NCBI RefSeq assembly: GCF_025822605.1
Contig: NZ_JACKTY010000010.1
Coordinates: 1-64,000 of the forward strand
DNA: 64,000 nt
Reading direction: 5' to 3'
Source of the DNA: Mycolicibacterium komossense
GTDB taxonomy: Bacteria > Actinomycetota > Actinomycetes > Mycobacteriales > Mycobacteriaceae
Of this stretch, positions 8,922 to 16,784 are shown piece by piece; position 1 is the first letter of the stretch, and each line of letters starts with the position of its first letter. The translations under genes were made by a program, and so were the position numbers. The notes beneath the pieces were generated by a model. It did not search any database and had not been told where the DNA came from. It saw nothing but the letters and a program-made list of their open reading frames with translations.

Positions 8922-10693
8922 CAGGTCATCTCCTGGGTGGCGCTGAGCTCCAGCGGATCCTCCGCCTCGGTAGGCGTCCGACCGCGCCGCAGCCGACCGT
9001 CGATGTAGTTCACCAGGTGGGTGAGCGGGATGGTGAGGACCAGGTAGAACAGGCCGGCGGCGACCAGCGGGGACAGGTTGCCGGTCTGGGCGTTGAGGTC
9101 ACGGCCGACCTGGAACAGTTCGCGCTGGCTGGCGATCAGGCCGAGGAAGTACACCAGCGACGACGCCTTCAGCAGTGAGATGAACTGGTTGACCAGCGCG
9201 GGCAGCACCCGACGCACGCCTTGGGGTATCACGACCAGCCGCATCGACGACGAATAGCTGAAACCCAGTGCGCGCGAGGCCTCGAGCTGCCCGGCTTCGA
9301 CGCTCTGAATACCGGAGCGCAGAATTTCCCCGACGTACGCCGCGGCCATCAAACCGAGTGCGGCGATGCCAAGCGGGTAGGGGTTGTTGCCGGTCAGTTG
9401 GCCGACGACGGGCCCGACGCCAAGGCCGATGATCAAGATGATCACCACCTCGGGCAGACCCCGGAAGATGTCGGTGTAGATCCGGGCCGGCCAGCGTAGC
9501 CATCGCGATCTGGAGATCCCGGCGACTGCCAGGGCCATGCCCAGCGCGAGCCCGATGATGCTGGCGCTGATGGTGAGGATCAGGGTGTTGGGCAGCCCGG
9601 TTTTGAACAGATCGGGAATCGCCTGTTTGTAGAGGCCCCAGTCGAGGAACGAGTCCTTCAGTTGAGACAGCGTCGATTTGGGGCCCGACGGCGCAGTCTC
9701 ATCGGGCCTCTTCTCGGCGGCGATCGCGGCGAAGTCCGGAAGCTGCGGCAGCGGTGCGGCTTTCGACCCGGGTTTCCAGCCCGGCGGCAACGCGCGCGGG
9801 ACCCAGTCGGAATACAGCCGGGCCCATGTGCCGTCGGCTATCACCGCGTCCAACCCGGAGTTGAGCGCGTCGATGAGCGGTTTGTTCTCCTTGGCCACCG
9901 CGTAGGCGACGAAGTTGTCCAGACTGAAGGTGTTTTCGACGATCTGGGCCGGGTCGCCGGGTTTGATCGTGCCGACCGCCTGCTGTGAGGGGGCCACCCA
10001 CGCATCGATCTGACGGGTCTTCAAGCTGGCGTACACCGTGTTGTAGTCGGGGAACTTCACCGGGTCCAGGTGCAGCGTGTCCACCAGGTAGGCCTCTTGG
10101 ACGGTTCCCTGCACCACACCGATCCGCTGCCCGGGCGCCAGTTTGTCGAAACCGGTGATCGGTGAACCCGTCGGCACGACCAGCGAGAAGTAGCCGAAGT
10201 CATAGCCGTTGGTGAATCCGACGGTGCGGCGGCGGGCCTCGGTGGTGGTGATGGACGACGATCCGACGTCGAAACGGCGGGCGGCCACCTGCGCGAGCAG
10301 GCCGGAGAAATCGGTGCCGACGAAGTTGATCTTCAAGCCCAGCTTGCCGGCGATGGCACGCAACAGTTCGTTGTCGAAACCGGTGAACTGGCCTTCGGAG
10401 TTGATGCAGATGCTCGGCGGCGCATCCGACAGCGTCCCGACGGTGAGCGTGCCGGGTGTGCCGAGGCCCAGCGCGGCGGTGTTCACCGCCTCGAGCGGCT
10501 CGACGGTCGGCGTTGTGTACTTGTCCGCTGCCGGCCCTTTGGCGGCCGCGGCGAGATTGGCCGGCAGGGGACTGGCGCTGTCGACGCCGGGCGGCGCGCA
10601 CTGATCGGCGGCCGCCGTCGGCGCCAGGATCAGGCCGGACACCATCAAGGCCGTTGCGGCAAGCGCGACGATCCGCCCGGGATGAAATCTCAT
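8921..10693 (-). CDS. Fused substrate-binding protein and permease of an amino-acid ABC importer
   Basis: A single 590-residue chain joins two parts that are usually separate. The first is a Sec signal (MRFHPGRIVALAATALMVSG) and a type-3 periplasmic solute-binding domain, including LRAIAGKLGLKINFVGTDF and the SSSITTTEARR segment. The second, from about residue 355, is a HisM/GlnP-type permease with several membrane helices and the EAA-like loop in SVEAGQLEASRALGFSY. The binding domain is thus tethered to the outer face of the membrane. The start ATG at 10693 gives a clean signal peptide. It is coupled by a one-base overlap to the ATPase gene downstream. Ligand unknown; glutamine or another polar amino acid is the family default. 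Confidence 0.9.
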   Translation of the reverse strand: MRFHPGRIVALAATALMVSGLILAPTAAADQCAPPGVDSASPLPANLAAAAKGPAADKYTTPTVEPLEAVNTAALGLGTPGTLTVGTLSDAPPSICINSEGQFTGFDNELLRAIAGKLGLKINFVGTDFSGLLAQVAARRFDVGSSSITTTEARRRTVGFTNGYDFGYFSLVVPTGSPITGFDKLAPGQRIGVVQGTVQEAYLVDTLHLDPVKFPDYNTVYASLKTRQIDAWVAPSQQAVGTIKPGDPAQIVENTFSLDNFVAYAVAKENKPLIDALNSGLDAVIADGTWARLYSDWVPRALPPGWKPGSKAAPLPQLPDFAAIAAEKRPDETAPSGPKSTLSQLKDSFLDWGLYKQAIPDLFKTGLPNTLILTISASIIGLALGMALAVAGISRSRWLRWPARIYTDIFRGLPEVVIILIIGLGVGPVVGQLTGNNPYPLGIAALGLMAAAYVGEILRSGIQSVEAGQLEASRALGFSYSSSMRLVVIPQGVRRVLPALVNQFISLLKASSLVYFLGLIASQRELFQVGRDLNAQTGNLSPLVAAGLFYLVLTIPLTHLVNYIDGRLRRGRTPTEAEDPLELSATQEMT

Positions 10694-10739
10694 TGTGAGA
10701 AACCTAGCCGCCCGGGCCTGACGACTGGGCGGGTTCGGC

Positions 10740-11408
10740 TCACTCGGAGTGCAAAGTCTTGAGCACTCCGCGCCGAACCAGCTCGTCGCGCATGAGACTG
10801 CCCAACAGCTCCGCACGGCGAAGATTGGCGGCCCGGGCGGCAACCGGATCGTGCCGGCGGATCGCATCCGTTTCCGCTACGTGCACCTCCACCATCTCGT
10901 CGTTGGAGACGAGGTACGCCGGCCGGAACGCCGGCGGCATGAAGCTCTGTGAGGCGAGGATCAGAGCCAACAACCGGGGCCCGGCATAGGTTTCGTAGAT
11001 GAGCCGGCGGTAGTCCCAGCCCGCCTGCTGGAACAGCTGAGCGTCGCTCCTGGTGGATTTCATTGTGGCCAGCAAGGATTCGAGGCCCTCGAGAATCTGG
11101 CAGTCCGGGTCGGCGGCTGCCCGTTCGGAAACAAGTCCGTTGAGCATGCCGTAGACCTCGTGATGCTCGAGGATGACTGCTTCGTCGAACCGTTCGATGA
11201 ACGCCCCGCGGTGATACCGCGTGCTGATGATCCCGTCGTGCTCGAGCTGGACCACCGCCTCCTGGATGGGCACCCGGCTGACGCCGAGATCCTTGGCGAC
11301 CAGGTTTCGGTCGATGCGGTCACCAGTGCGCACCTTGCCGGTCAGGATCAGGTTTATGACGTGCGCGACCACCAGATCTTTTTCTTTGAGTCCATATTTT
11401 TTAGGCAC
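10740..11408 (-). CDS. GntR-family regulator, FadR/FCD type (Rv0043c homologue)
   Basis: A 222-residue regulator. The N-terminal winged helix spans GLKEKDLVVAHVINLILTGK and the recognition region NLVAKDLGVSRVPIQEAVVQLE. A C-terminal all-helical ligand-binding domain follows, containing the HHEVYGMLNGL stretch. The GTG at 11408 was selected because AGGGAG lies about 7 bases upstream. Reading further upstream would add residues not expected in the family. It lies just upstream of the fused transporter gene on the same strand, separated by 46 bases, so it may control that transporter. This proximity is inference only. Confidence 0.88.
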   Translation of the reverse strand: MPKKYGLKEKDLVVAHVINLILTGKVRTGDRIDRNLVAKDLGVSRVPIQEAVVQLEHDGIISTRYHRGAFIERFDEAVILEHHEVYGMLNGLVSERAAADPDCQILEGLESLLATMKSTRSDAQLFQQAGWDYRRLIYETYAGPRLLALILASQSFMPPAFRPAYLVSNDEMVEVHVAETDAIRRHDPVAARAANLRRAELLGSLMRDELVRRGVLKTLHSE

Positions 11409-11665
11409 GCACGAACTCCCTGTTTTCAACGGGCACCGAGTGTCTGGGGTGCACCGCTTGATACTGCGCTCAATACCGCGGCGATTGGCGAAATTCCCAC
11501 CATTCTCAGACAGAATTTGGGTTCGGCGTGCTGCCACGCAACTCCAGGTCAAGCGCCAGCGGATGCACCCGACCGTCAGGTAAGACGAAATATCATCGCC
11601 GTCAATACAATTCGCTTATGACAGAGGTGCATTTCGCCTGCGCTCCGGTACCGGCGCACTCTGTG

Positions 11666-12472
11666 TCAGCGTGAGTCGCGCCACCGGCACAGCGCTTCAG
11701 CCGCGCTCAGGTCGTAGTCCGGACCATTGCAACCAACCGTCAGCAGGCTGACACCAAGCGATGTCAGCGCTTCGGCATTCGCGATCAGCGTGTCCAGACC
11801 TTCGCCCCGGCTCACTCCGCTGTCGACCTCGACACCGGACGACCGCTCGATGGTGGCGGGATCGCGGCCCACGCTCGCGCAGTGCTCGGCGAGCACCTCC
11901 GCCTTGCGGGGATAGCTCTCGGCGGTGGTGAACCCGTGCCAGATATCGCCGTATTCGGCCACCAGTTTCAGCGTCTTCTTCTCGCCCTGGCCGCCGATGA
12001 GGATCGGAATGTCGCGCGTGGGCGCCGGATTGAGCTTGGCCAGCCGGGATTTGATCCGCGGCAGGGCAGCCGCCAGGTCGTCGAGCCGACTACCGGCGGT
12101 GCCGAACTCGTAGCCGTACTCGTCGTAATCCTTTTCCTTCCAGCCGGAGCCGATGCCGAGGATCAACCGTCCGCCGGAGATGTGGTCGACGGTGCGCGCC
12201 ATATCGGCGAGGAGTTCGGGATTGCGGTATGAGTTGCAGCTGACCAGTGCCCCGATCTCGATACGTGACGTCTGTTCGGCCCAGGCGCCCAACATGGTCC
12301 AGCACTCGAAGTGCGCTCCGTCGGGATCGCCGAAGAGCGGAAAGAAGTGGTCCCAGTTGAAGGCGACGTCGACGCCGATGTCCTCGCAGCGCCGCACAGC
12401 GTCGCGGATGTCGTTGTAGTCGGGTGCATGCTGGGGCTGCAGCTGGACGCCGATGCGCAGTGGGAAGCTCAT
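11666..12472 (-). CDS. LLM-class F420-dependent oxidoreductase (Rv0044c homologue)
   Basis: A 268-residue luciferase-like TIM-barrel protein. It starts MSFPLRIGVQLQPQ, carries the FNWDHFFPLFGD segment near the flavin/F420 site, and has the family GIGSGWKEKDYDEYG motif plus the PILIGGQGEKKTLKLVAEYGD strand. In mycobacteria this group normally uses coenzyme F420, but the substrate is not known. It follows the alpha/beta hydrolase gene by 23 bases on the same strand, keeping the Rv0044c-Rv0045c pair intact. The ATG at 12472 was chosen because the beta-strand of the barrel begins at once. Confidence 0.88.
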   Translation of the reverse strand: MSFPLRIGVQLQPQHAPDYNDIRDAVRRCEDIGVDVAFNWDHFFPLFGDPDGAHFECWTMLGAWAEQTSRIEIGALVSCNSYRNPELLADMARTVDHISGGRLILGIGSGWKEKDYDEYGYEFGTAGSRLDDLAAALPRIKSRLAKLNPAPTRDIPILIGGQGEKKTLKLVAEYGDIWHGFTTAESYPRKAEVLAEHCASVGRDPATIERSSGVEVDSGVSRGEGLDTLIANAEALTSLGVSLLTVGCNGPDYDLSAAEALCRWRDSR

Positions 12473-12495
12473 GGCTTCCAGGTTAGGCCCAGGGC

Positions 12496-13389
12496 TCAGT
12501 CGGAGAGCACGCCGCGCAGAATCTCGACCAGCTTCGCGGGCTGGTCTCCCTGCACGGAGTGCCCGGACTCTGCGACGACATGGGTGCGCTGGAAACCGGG
12601 GGCCCCCTTGGCGAACGCGGCTGCGTCGTCGTCGTTGACGAAGAACGAGTTGGCACCTCGCACCAGCGTCGTCGGCATGGTGATAGCGGGGACGTCGTCC
12701 CACAGTCGCTCGAACCCGTCACCCTTGCGGAAGGAGTCGTAGCGCCACGTCCAGGTGCCGTCGTCGAGTTGTTTCGAATTGTGGAATACGCCGCGGCGCA
12801 ACGATTCCCGGCTTCGATGCGGAGAGGCGGCGACGGTCACGTCGAGCATGGCGGCGAAGCTGGGGAATGAGCGGTCGCCCTTCACCAGCGCGACCGCACC
12901 CAGTTGCGCCTTCGTCATCTCTTCGTGCCGCTCTGGGGCGGACGGGGTGACGTCGACGAGCAGAAGTTCGGGCACCAGCGCCGGATCGGTGGCGGCGATC
13001 CGCAGCGCGGTCAGTCCGCCGAGCGACATCCCGACGACCAGCCGCGGGTTCGGCGCCCACTCCCGCAAGAAGGGCCGCAGCGTCTCGGCGTTCAGCTTGG
13101 GGCCGTAGTCGCCGTCCTCACGCCACGCGGAGCGGCCGTGGCCAGGCAGATCGATCGCCAGCGCCGGTTCGCCGAGTCCGAGGATGACGGTGTCCCAGGT
13201 ATGCGCGTTCTGCCCGCCGCCGTGCAGGAAGACGACCCGCGGCGACTCCTCGCCCCACGCGATGGCGCTGATCGGACCCGACTCGATTCGGGCGACGGGC
13301 GGGAGCGGACCCGTCGCACCGATCTGTTCGGCGTTCTCCGGCAGCAGGGCGAACTCGTCGAGCCCCGTCAAGTCCTCGTCACTGACCAC
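12496..13389 (-). CDS. Alpha/beta hydrolase, Rv0045c-type esterase
   Basis: A 297-residue hydrolase of the family of M. tuberculosis Rv0045c, an esterase. It shows the oxyanion-hole motif FLHGGGQNAHTW, the nucleophile elbow GMSLGG, and the catalytic histidine in ESGHSVQGDQP. The acid is probably in the segment before the TLVRGANSFFVNDDD strand. The start is GTG (13389). It lies downstream of the ino1 terminator hairpin and upstream of the LLM oxidoreductase, the order known from M. tuberculosis. The physiological ester is not known. Confidence 0.88.
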   Translation of the reverse strand: MVSDEDLTGLDEFALLPENAEQIGATGPLPPVARIESGPISAIAWGEESPRVVFLHGGGQNAHTWDTVILGLGEPALAIDLPGHGRSAWREDGDYGPKLNAETLRPFLREWAPNPRLVVGMSLGGLTALRIAATDPALVPELLLVDVTPSAPERHEEMTKAQLGAVALVKGDRSFPSFAAMLDVTVAASPHRSRESLRRGVFHNSKQLDDGTWTWRYDSFRKGDGFERLWDDVPAITMPTTLVRGANSFFVNDDDAAAFAKGAPGFQRTHVVAESGHSVQGDQPAKLVEILRGVLSD

Positions 13390-13408
13390 GAACCCGACCC
13401 TACAACGC

Positions 13409-13457
13409 GATTTGGGCGTGCCGGGTTGCGCTCATCGCAACTCAGCACGCCCAAATC
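13409..13457 (-). terminator. Long hairpin behind ino1
   Basis: GATTTGGGCGTGC (13409-13421) and GCACGCCCAAATC (13445-13457) are perfect 13-base arms. Inside them GTTGCG and CGCAAC add six more pairs. It sits 10 bases past the ino1 stop on the minus strand. There is no strong U-run, which is usual for mycobacterial terminators. Confidence 0.7.
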
Positions 13458-13467
13458 ACAGGAAAAA

Positions 13468-14571
13468 CTAGCCCTCGATGAAGTCCTCGAGCTGCGCACG
13501 GGCGATATCGTCCGGCAGCTGCTTCGGGGGGCTCTTCATCAGGTACGCCGACGCCGCCTCGACGGGGCCACCGATACCGCGGTCCAGGGCGATCTTCGCG
13601 GCGCGCACCGCGTCGATGATGACGCCTGCCGAGTTCGGCGAGTCCCACACCTCGAGCTTGTACTCGAGGTTGAGCGGCACGTCACCGAAGGCGCGGCCTT
13701 CGAGCCGGACGTAGGCCCACTTGCGGTCATCGAGCCAGCCGACGTGATCGGACGGGCCGATGTGGACGTCCTTGGTGTTGAACTCGCGTTGCAGGTTGGA
13801 CGTGACGGCCTGGGTCTTGGAGATCTTCTTCGACTCCAGGCGCGAGCGCTCCAGCATGTTGAGGAAGTCCATGTTGCCGCCGACGTTGAGCTGCATGGTG
13901 CGGTCCAGCTGCACACCGCGGTCCTCGAACAGCTTCGCCATCACGCGGTGGGTGATGGTCGCTCCGACCTGGCTCTTGATGTCGTCACCGACGATCGGGA
14001 CGCCTGCGGCGCGGAACTTTTCAGCCCATACCGGGTCGGAGGCGATGAACACCGGCAGCGCGTTGACGAAGGCCACGCCGGCGTCGATGGCGCACTGGGC
14101 GTAGAACTTGTCGGCCTCTTCGGAGCCCACCGGCAGGTAGGACACCATGACGTCGACCTGGGCGTCCTTGAGTGCCTTGACGACGTCGACGGCCTCGACA
14201 TCGGAGATTTCGATGGTCTCCGAGTAGTACTTGCCGATGCCGTCGAGGGTCGGTCCGCGCTGCACCGTCACGTTGGTCGGCGGCACGTCGGCGATCTTGA
14301 TGGTGTTGTTCTCGGAGGCGAAGATGGCCTCGGAAAGGTCGAAGCCGACCTTCTTGGCGTCCACGTCGAACGCGGCCACGAACTTCACGTCGCGAACGTG
14401 GTACTGGCCGAGCTTCACGTGCATCAGGCCGGGGACGGTGACGTTCTCGTCGGCGTCCTGGTAGTACTGCACGCCCTGTACCAGCGAGGAGGCGCAGTTA
14501 CCGACGCCGACGATGGCGACTCGGATATCTCCGGACGCCCCATTCGCCGCAGTCGCGTTCTTCTCACTCAT
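13468..14571 (-). CDS. ino1: Inositol-1-phosphate synthase
   Basis: It converts glucose 6-phosphate to L-myo-inositol 1-phosphate with NAD, the first step to phosphatidylinositol, mycothiol and lipoarabinomannan. The length, 367 residues, is that of M. tuberculosis Ino1. Visible are the NAD-binding [13 protein letters not shown], the [15 protein letters not shown] segment, the conserved [11 protein letters not shown], and the [12 protein letters not shown] active-site stretch with downstream lysines. AAGGAG sits about 7 bases before the ATG at 14571. It is co-oriented with padR 71 bases upstream, as Rv0046c is with Rv0047c, so PadR may regulate it. A strong hairpin ends the unit. Confidence 0.97.
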   Translation of the reverse strand: MSEKNATAANGASGDIRVAIVGVGNCASSLVQGVQYYQDADENVTVPGLMHVKLGQYHVRDVKFVAAFDVDAKKVGFDLSEAIFASENNTIKIADVPPTNVTVQRGPTLDGIGKYYSETIEISDVEAVDVVKALKDAQVDVMVSYLPVGSEEADKFYAQCAIDAGVAFVNALPVFIASDPVWAEKFRAAGVPIVGDDIKSQVGATITHRVMAKLFEDRGVQLDRTMQLNVGGNMDFLNMLERSRLESKKISKTQAVTSNLQREFNTKDVHIGPSDHVGWLDDRKWAYVRLEGRAFGDVPLNLEYKLEVWDSPNSAGVIIDAVRAAKIALDRGIGGPVEAASAYLMKSPPKQLPDDIARAQLEDFIEG

Positions 14572-14642
14572 GGACGTTCTCCTTTTATCCGTAAATTCTG
14601 TCGAGCAGTAACTGGATCGGTTGGGGTTTCTTCTGGTCTTGA

Positions 14643-15188
14643 TCAGGGCTGATCGGGACGGCCTTGCGCCACGTGTTCGGCGGCGATCAGGTCGTTGAGC
14701 CACTTCACTTCACGCTCGCTGGATTCCAGTCCGAGCTGATGCAACTGACGGGTGTAGCGGTCAAGTGAATTGCTGGCCCGCGCGATGGCTTCACGCAGCC
14801 CTTCGCGGCGTTCTTCTACCTGCCGGCGACGCCCCTCCAGGATTCGCATCCTTGCTTCTGCAGGTGTGCGATTGAAGAAGGCCAGGTGCACACCGAATCC
14901 GTCGTCGGTGTAATTCTGCGGCCCGGTGTCTGCGACCAGCTCGGTGAACCGCTGTTGACCGGCGGCGGTGAGTTGGTAGACCCGGCGCGCACGCCGCAGT
15001 TTGGTGGTGCCCTCCGGTGCCGCGTCCTCGACGATCAACCCGTCGGCCTGCATGCGGCGCAGGGCGGGATAGAGCGATCCATACGAAAATGCTCGGAAGG
15101 CGCCTAACAAGCCCGTCAGCCGTTTTCGCAGTTCGTAGCCGTGCATCGGTGATTCGAGCAGCAGACCCAGTACAGCGAGTTCCAACAT
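14643..15188 (-). CDS. PadR-family transcriptional regulator (Rv0047c homologue)
   Basis: A 181-residue PadR repressor. The winged helix runs through [20 protein letters not shown], then the [14 protein letters not shown] region and the wing. The C-terminal helical dimerisation domain ends near [14 protein letters not shown]. An unusually complete Shine-Dalgarno sequence (GAGGAGGTGATC) precedes the ATG. A perfect 15-bp palindrome at 15217-15231 lies just upstream and is a good operator candidate. It is upstream of ino1 on the same strand with a 71-base gap. Its effector is unknown. Confidence 0.9.
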   Translation of the reverse strand: MLELAVLGLLLESPMHGYELRKRLTGLLGAFRAFSYGSLYPALRRMQADGLIVEDAAPEGTTKLRRARRVYQLTAAGQQRFTELVADTGPQNYTDDGFGVHLAFFNRTPAEARMRILEGRRRQVEERREGLREAIARASNSLDRYTRQLHQLGLESSEREVKWLNDLIAAEHVAQGRPDQP

Positions 15189-15216
15189 GCACGATCACCT
15201 CCTCGAATGACCCATT

Positions 15217-15231
15217 CTGCCGTTACGGCAG
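15217..15231. promoter_or_regulatory. Palindromic operator candidate upstream of padR
   Basis: CTGCCGT-T-ACGGCAG is a perfect palindrome 29 bases before the padR start and just ahead of its Shine-Dalgarno sequence. Its place fits autorepression by PadR. Confidence 0.5.
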
Positions 15232-15331
15232 TCCGACACCTCGAAAAAGTGTATCGCGCCGATATATACGACGCCACATCTGTCCCCTGTGAAGTGAGTG
15301 GCAGTCTCGGCGCGGCAGGACACTCCTGGCG

Positions 15332-16198
15332 TCAGGAGGGGTAGATGACCCGCTTCACGACGCCGTCGCCATTGGTCTCGAGGTATCCGCTGCCGAAGTC
15401 GCTCGAGACATACATCGTCACCGACACATCGCCGGCCGACGGATCCTTGGACGGGCCGATGATCATGTAGGTGTTTTTCACGTCCGCCCGTTTGATGCCG
15501 AGGGTCTCGGGTGCCCCGCGCAGCACTCCGACCAAGGCCTTGAGGTCCATCGTGCTGAAGTCGACTAAGCGGTCGCCGTCGCTGATCGGGTCGGTGCCGT
15601 CGCTGTCGCCCCAGCCGCCGCGGTAGTTGTAGGAGATCTTGCGTCGGTTGTCTCCTGCGTCAGCGCGGTCGAGGGAACCGAAGTCGGGATAGACCAGCAG
15701 TTGGTAGCCCATGGTGTCGCCGAAGCGCTGTTTCATCTGCTCGATCAGTCCGGTCATCCCGCCCAGGGATTGCAACTGTCGCGGTGCGGTGAGAACCACC
15801 GGCGCGACACCGTCTGGTTTCGCGCCGGGGTCGGTGGCGAAGCTCAGCGGTGAGCTGGTGTTGCCGTAGAGCCCCCACCCGATCCCGATGCCGAGCACCA
15901 CCAGCACCACCGCGACGGCCACCCGCAGGCCCAGTCCAGCACGGTTAGCGCTGGATGCGACCGAGACCGGCGATGGCGCTTTCAGATCCGGCAGTTGCAC
16001 GGGGGCGTTGTCGTTCTGCAGATCGGCGACCAAGTTCTGCAGATCGCCCAGGGTGGCCGCGGTCGTGGCCGTCGCTACCCGCTGGCGATGCTCTTCCATC
16101 GAGAGTTGACCGTCGGCCAGTGCGCTGTCGAGCACCGTGCAGGTGTCATTGCGGTCGCTGTCCTTGGCCCTGGTCGCCGCCGTCTGCCGAGTCGCCAC
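15332..16198 (-). CDS. DUF1707 membrane protein (Rv0048c homologue)
   Basis: A 288-residue protein. The N-terminal DUF1707 (SHOCT-like) domain is seen in CTVLDSALADGQLSMEEHRQ. One membrane helix (VAVAVVLVVLGIGIGWGLYG) follows, then an outside domain of about 180 residues ending VVKRVIYPS. The function is unknown; DUF1707 domains are common in actinobacterial envelope proteins. Two GTG starts are possible. I chose 16198 because TACGAT lies exactly 6 bases upstream on the minus strand, a leaderless layout; the other is at 16219. It is divergent from the DUF5318 gene. Confidence 0.82.
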   Translation of the reverse strand: MATRQTAATRAKDSDRNDTCTVLDSALADGQLSMEEHRQRVATATTAATLGDLQNLVADLQNDNAPVQLPDLKAPSPVSVASSANRAGLGLRVAVAVVLVVLGIGIGWGLYGNTSSPLSFATDPGAKPDGVAPVVLTAPRQLQSLGGMTGLIEQMKQRFGDTMGYQLLVYPDFGSLDRADAGDNRRKISYNYRGGWGDSDGTDPISDGDRLVDFSTMDLKALVGVLRGAPETLGIKRADVKNTYMIIGPSKDPSAGDVSVTMYVSSDFGSGYLETNGDGVVKRVIYPS

Positions 16199-16336
16199 GC
16201 GATGATCGTAGAAGCCCACTCACTCGATTGGTGGGCGAGCTCGTGATCGGGTTTCGGCCCGGTGGGCGCGCAGGCCAGACGCACAAATCGTGCGCCGGCA
16301 GTGGCCCGTCACGCCTCGGCGCTCAGGGGGCCGACG

Positions 16337-16342
16337 TACTCT
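16337..16342 (+). promoter_or_regulatory. Candidate -10 box for the DUF5318-ponA1 operon
   Basis: TACTCT ends 7 bases before the GTG start at 16350, with no Shine-Dalgarno between them. This suggests a leaderless mRNA for the DUF5318 gene and the overlapping ponA1. Confidence 0.5.
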
Positions 16343-16349
16343 TGTCTTC

Positions 16350-16784
16350 GTGCGATTGCAGCGACAGGTGGTGGACTACGCGCTTCGTCGGCGCTCACTG
16401 CTGGCCGAGGTGTATTCCGGGCGCACCGGTGTGACCGAGGTCTGTGATGCCAATCCCTACCTGCTGCGCGCCGCGAAATTCCATGGCAAGACCAGCTCGG
16501 TGATGTGCCCGATCTGCCGTAAAGAACAGCTCACGCTCGTGTCGTGGGTGTTTGGCGAGCACCTTGGCGCGGTATCCGGGTCTGCGCGCTCTGCCGAGGA
16601 GTTGGTCCTGCTGGCAACCCGATTCGACGAATTCGCTGTACACGTGGTGGAGGTATGCCGGACCTGCAGCTGGAACCATCTGGTCAAGTCGTATGTGCTC
16701 GGAGCGCCGCGTCCCAAAAAGGGGACGACGCGCACCAAGGGCACCCAGACGGCGCGCAACGGCGCGCGCACGGCCAGTGAATAG
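16350..16784 (+). CDS. DUF5318 protein (Rv0049 homologue)
   Basis: A 144-residue cytoplasmic protein beginning VRLQRQVVDYALRRRSLLAE, nearly identical to the M. tuberculosis Rv0049 start. It has two Cys pairs, MCPICRK and EVCRTCSW, which look like a zinc site, and a basic Thr/Arg-rich tail. The function is unknown. Its stop lies inside the start of ponA1 (8-base overlap), so the two are translated together and a cell-wall role is possible by association. The GTG start at 16350 directly follows a -10 box. Confidence 0.87.
   Translation: MRLQRQVVDYALRRRSLLAEVYSGRTGVTEVCDANPYLLRAAKFHGKTSSVMCPICRKEQLTLVSWVFGEHLGAVSGSARSAEELVLLATRFDEFAVHVVEVCRTCSWNHLVKSYVLGAPRPKKGTTRTKGTQTARNGARTASE

Noticed and set aside
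12904..14652. 582-codon plus-strand open frame across ino1 and the hydrolase
   Set aside because: Antisense shadow without family motifs; it crosses the ino1 terminator hairpin and both genes on the minus strand are well identified.
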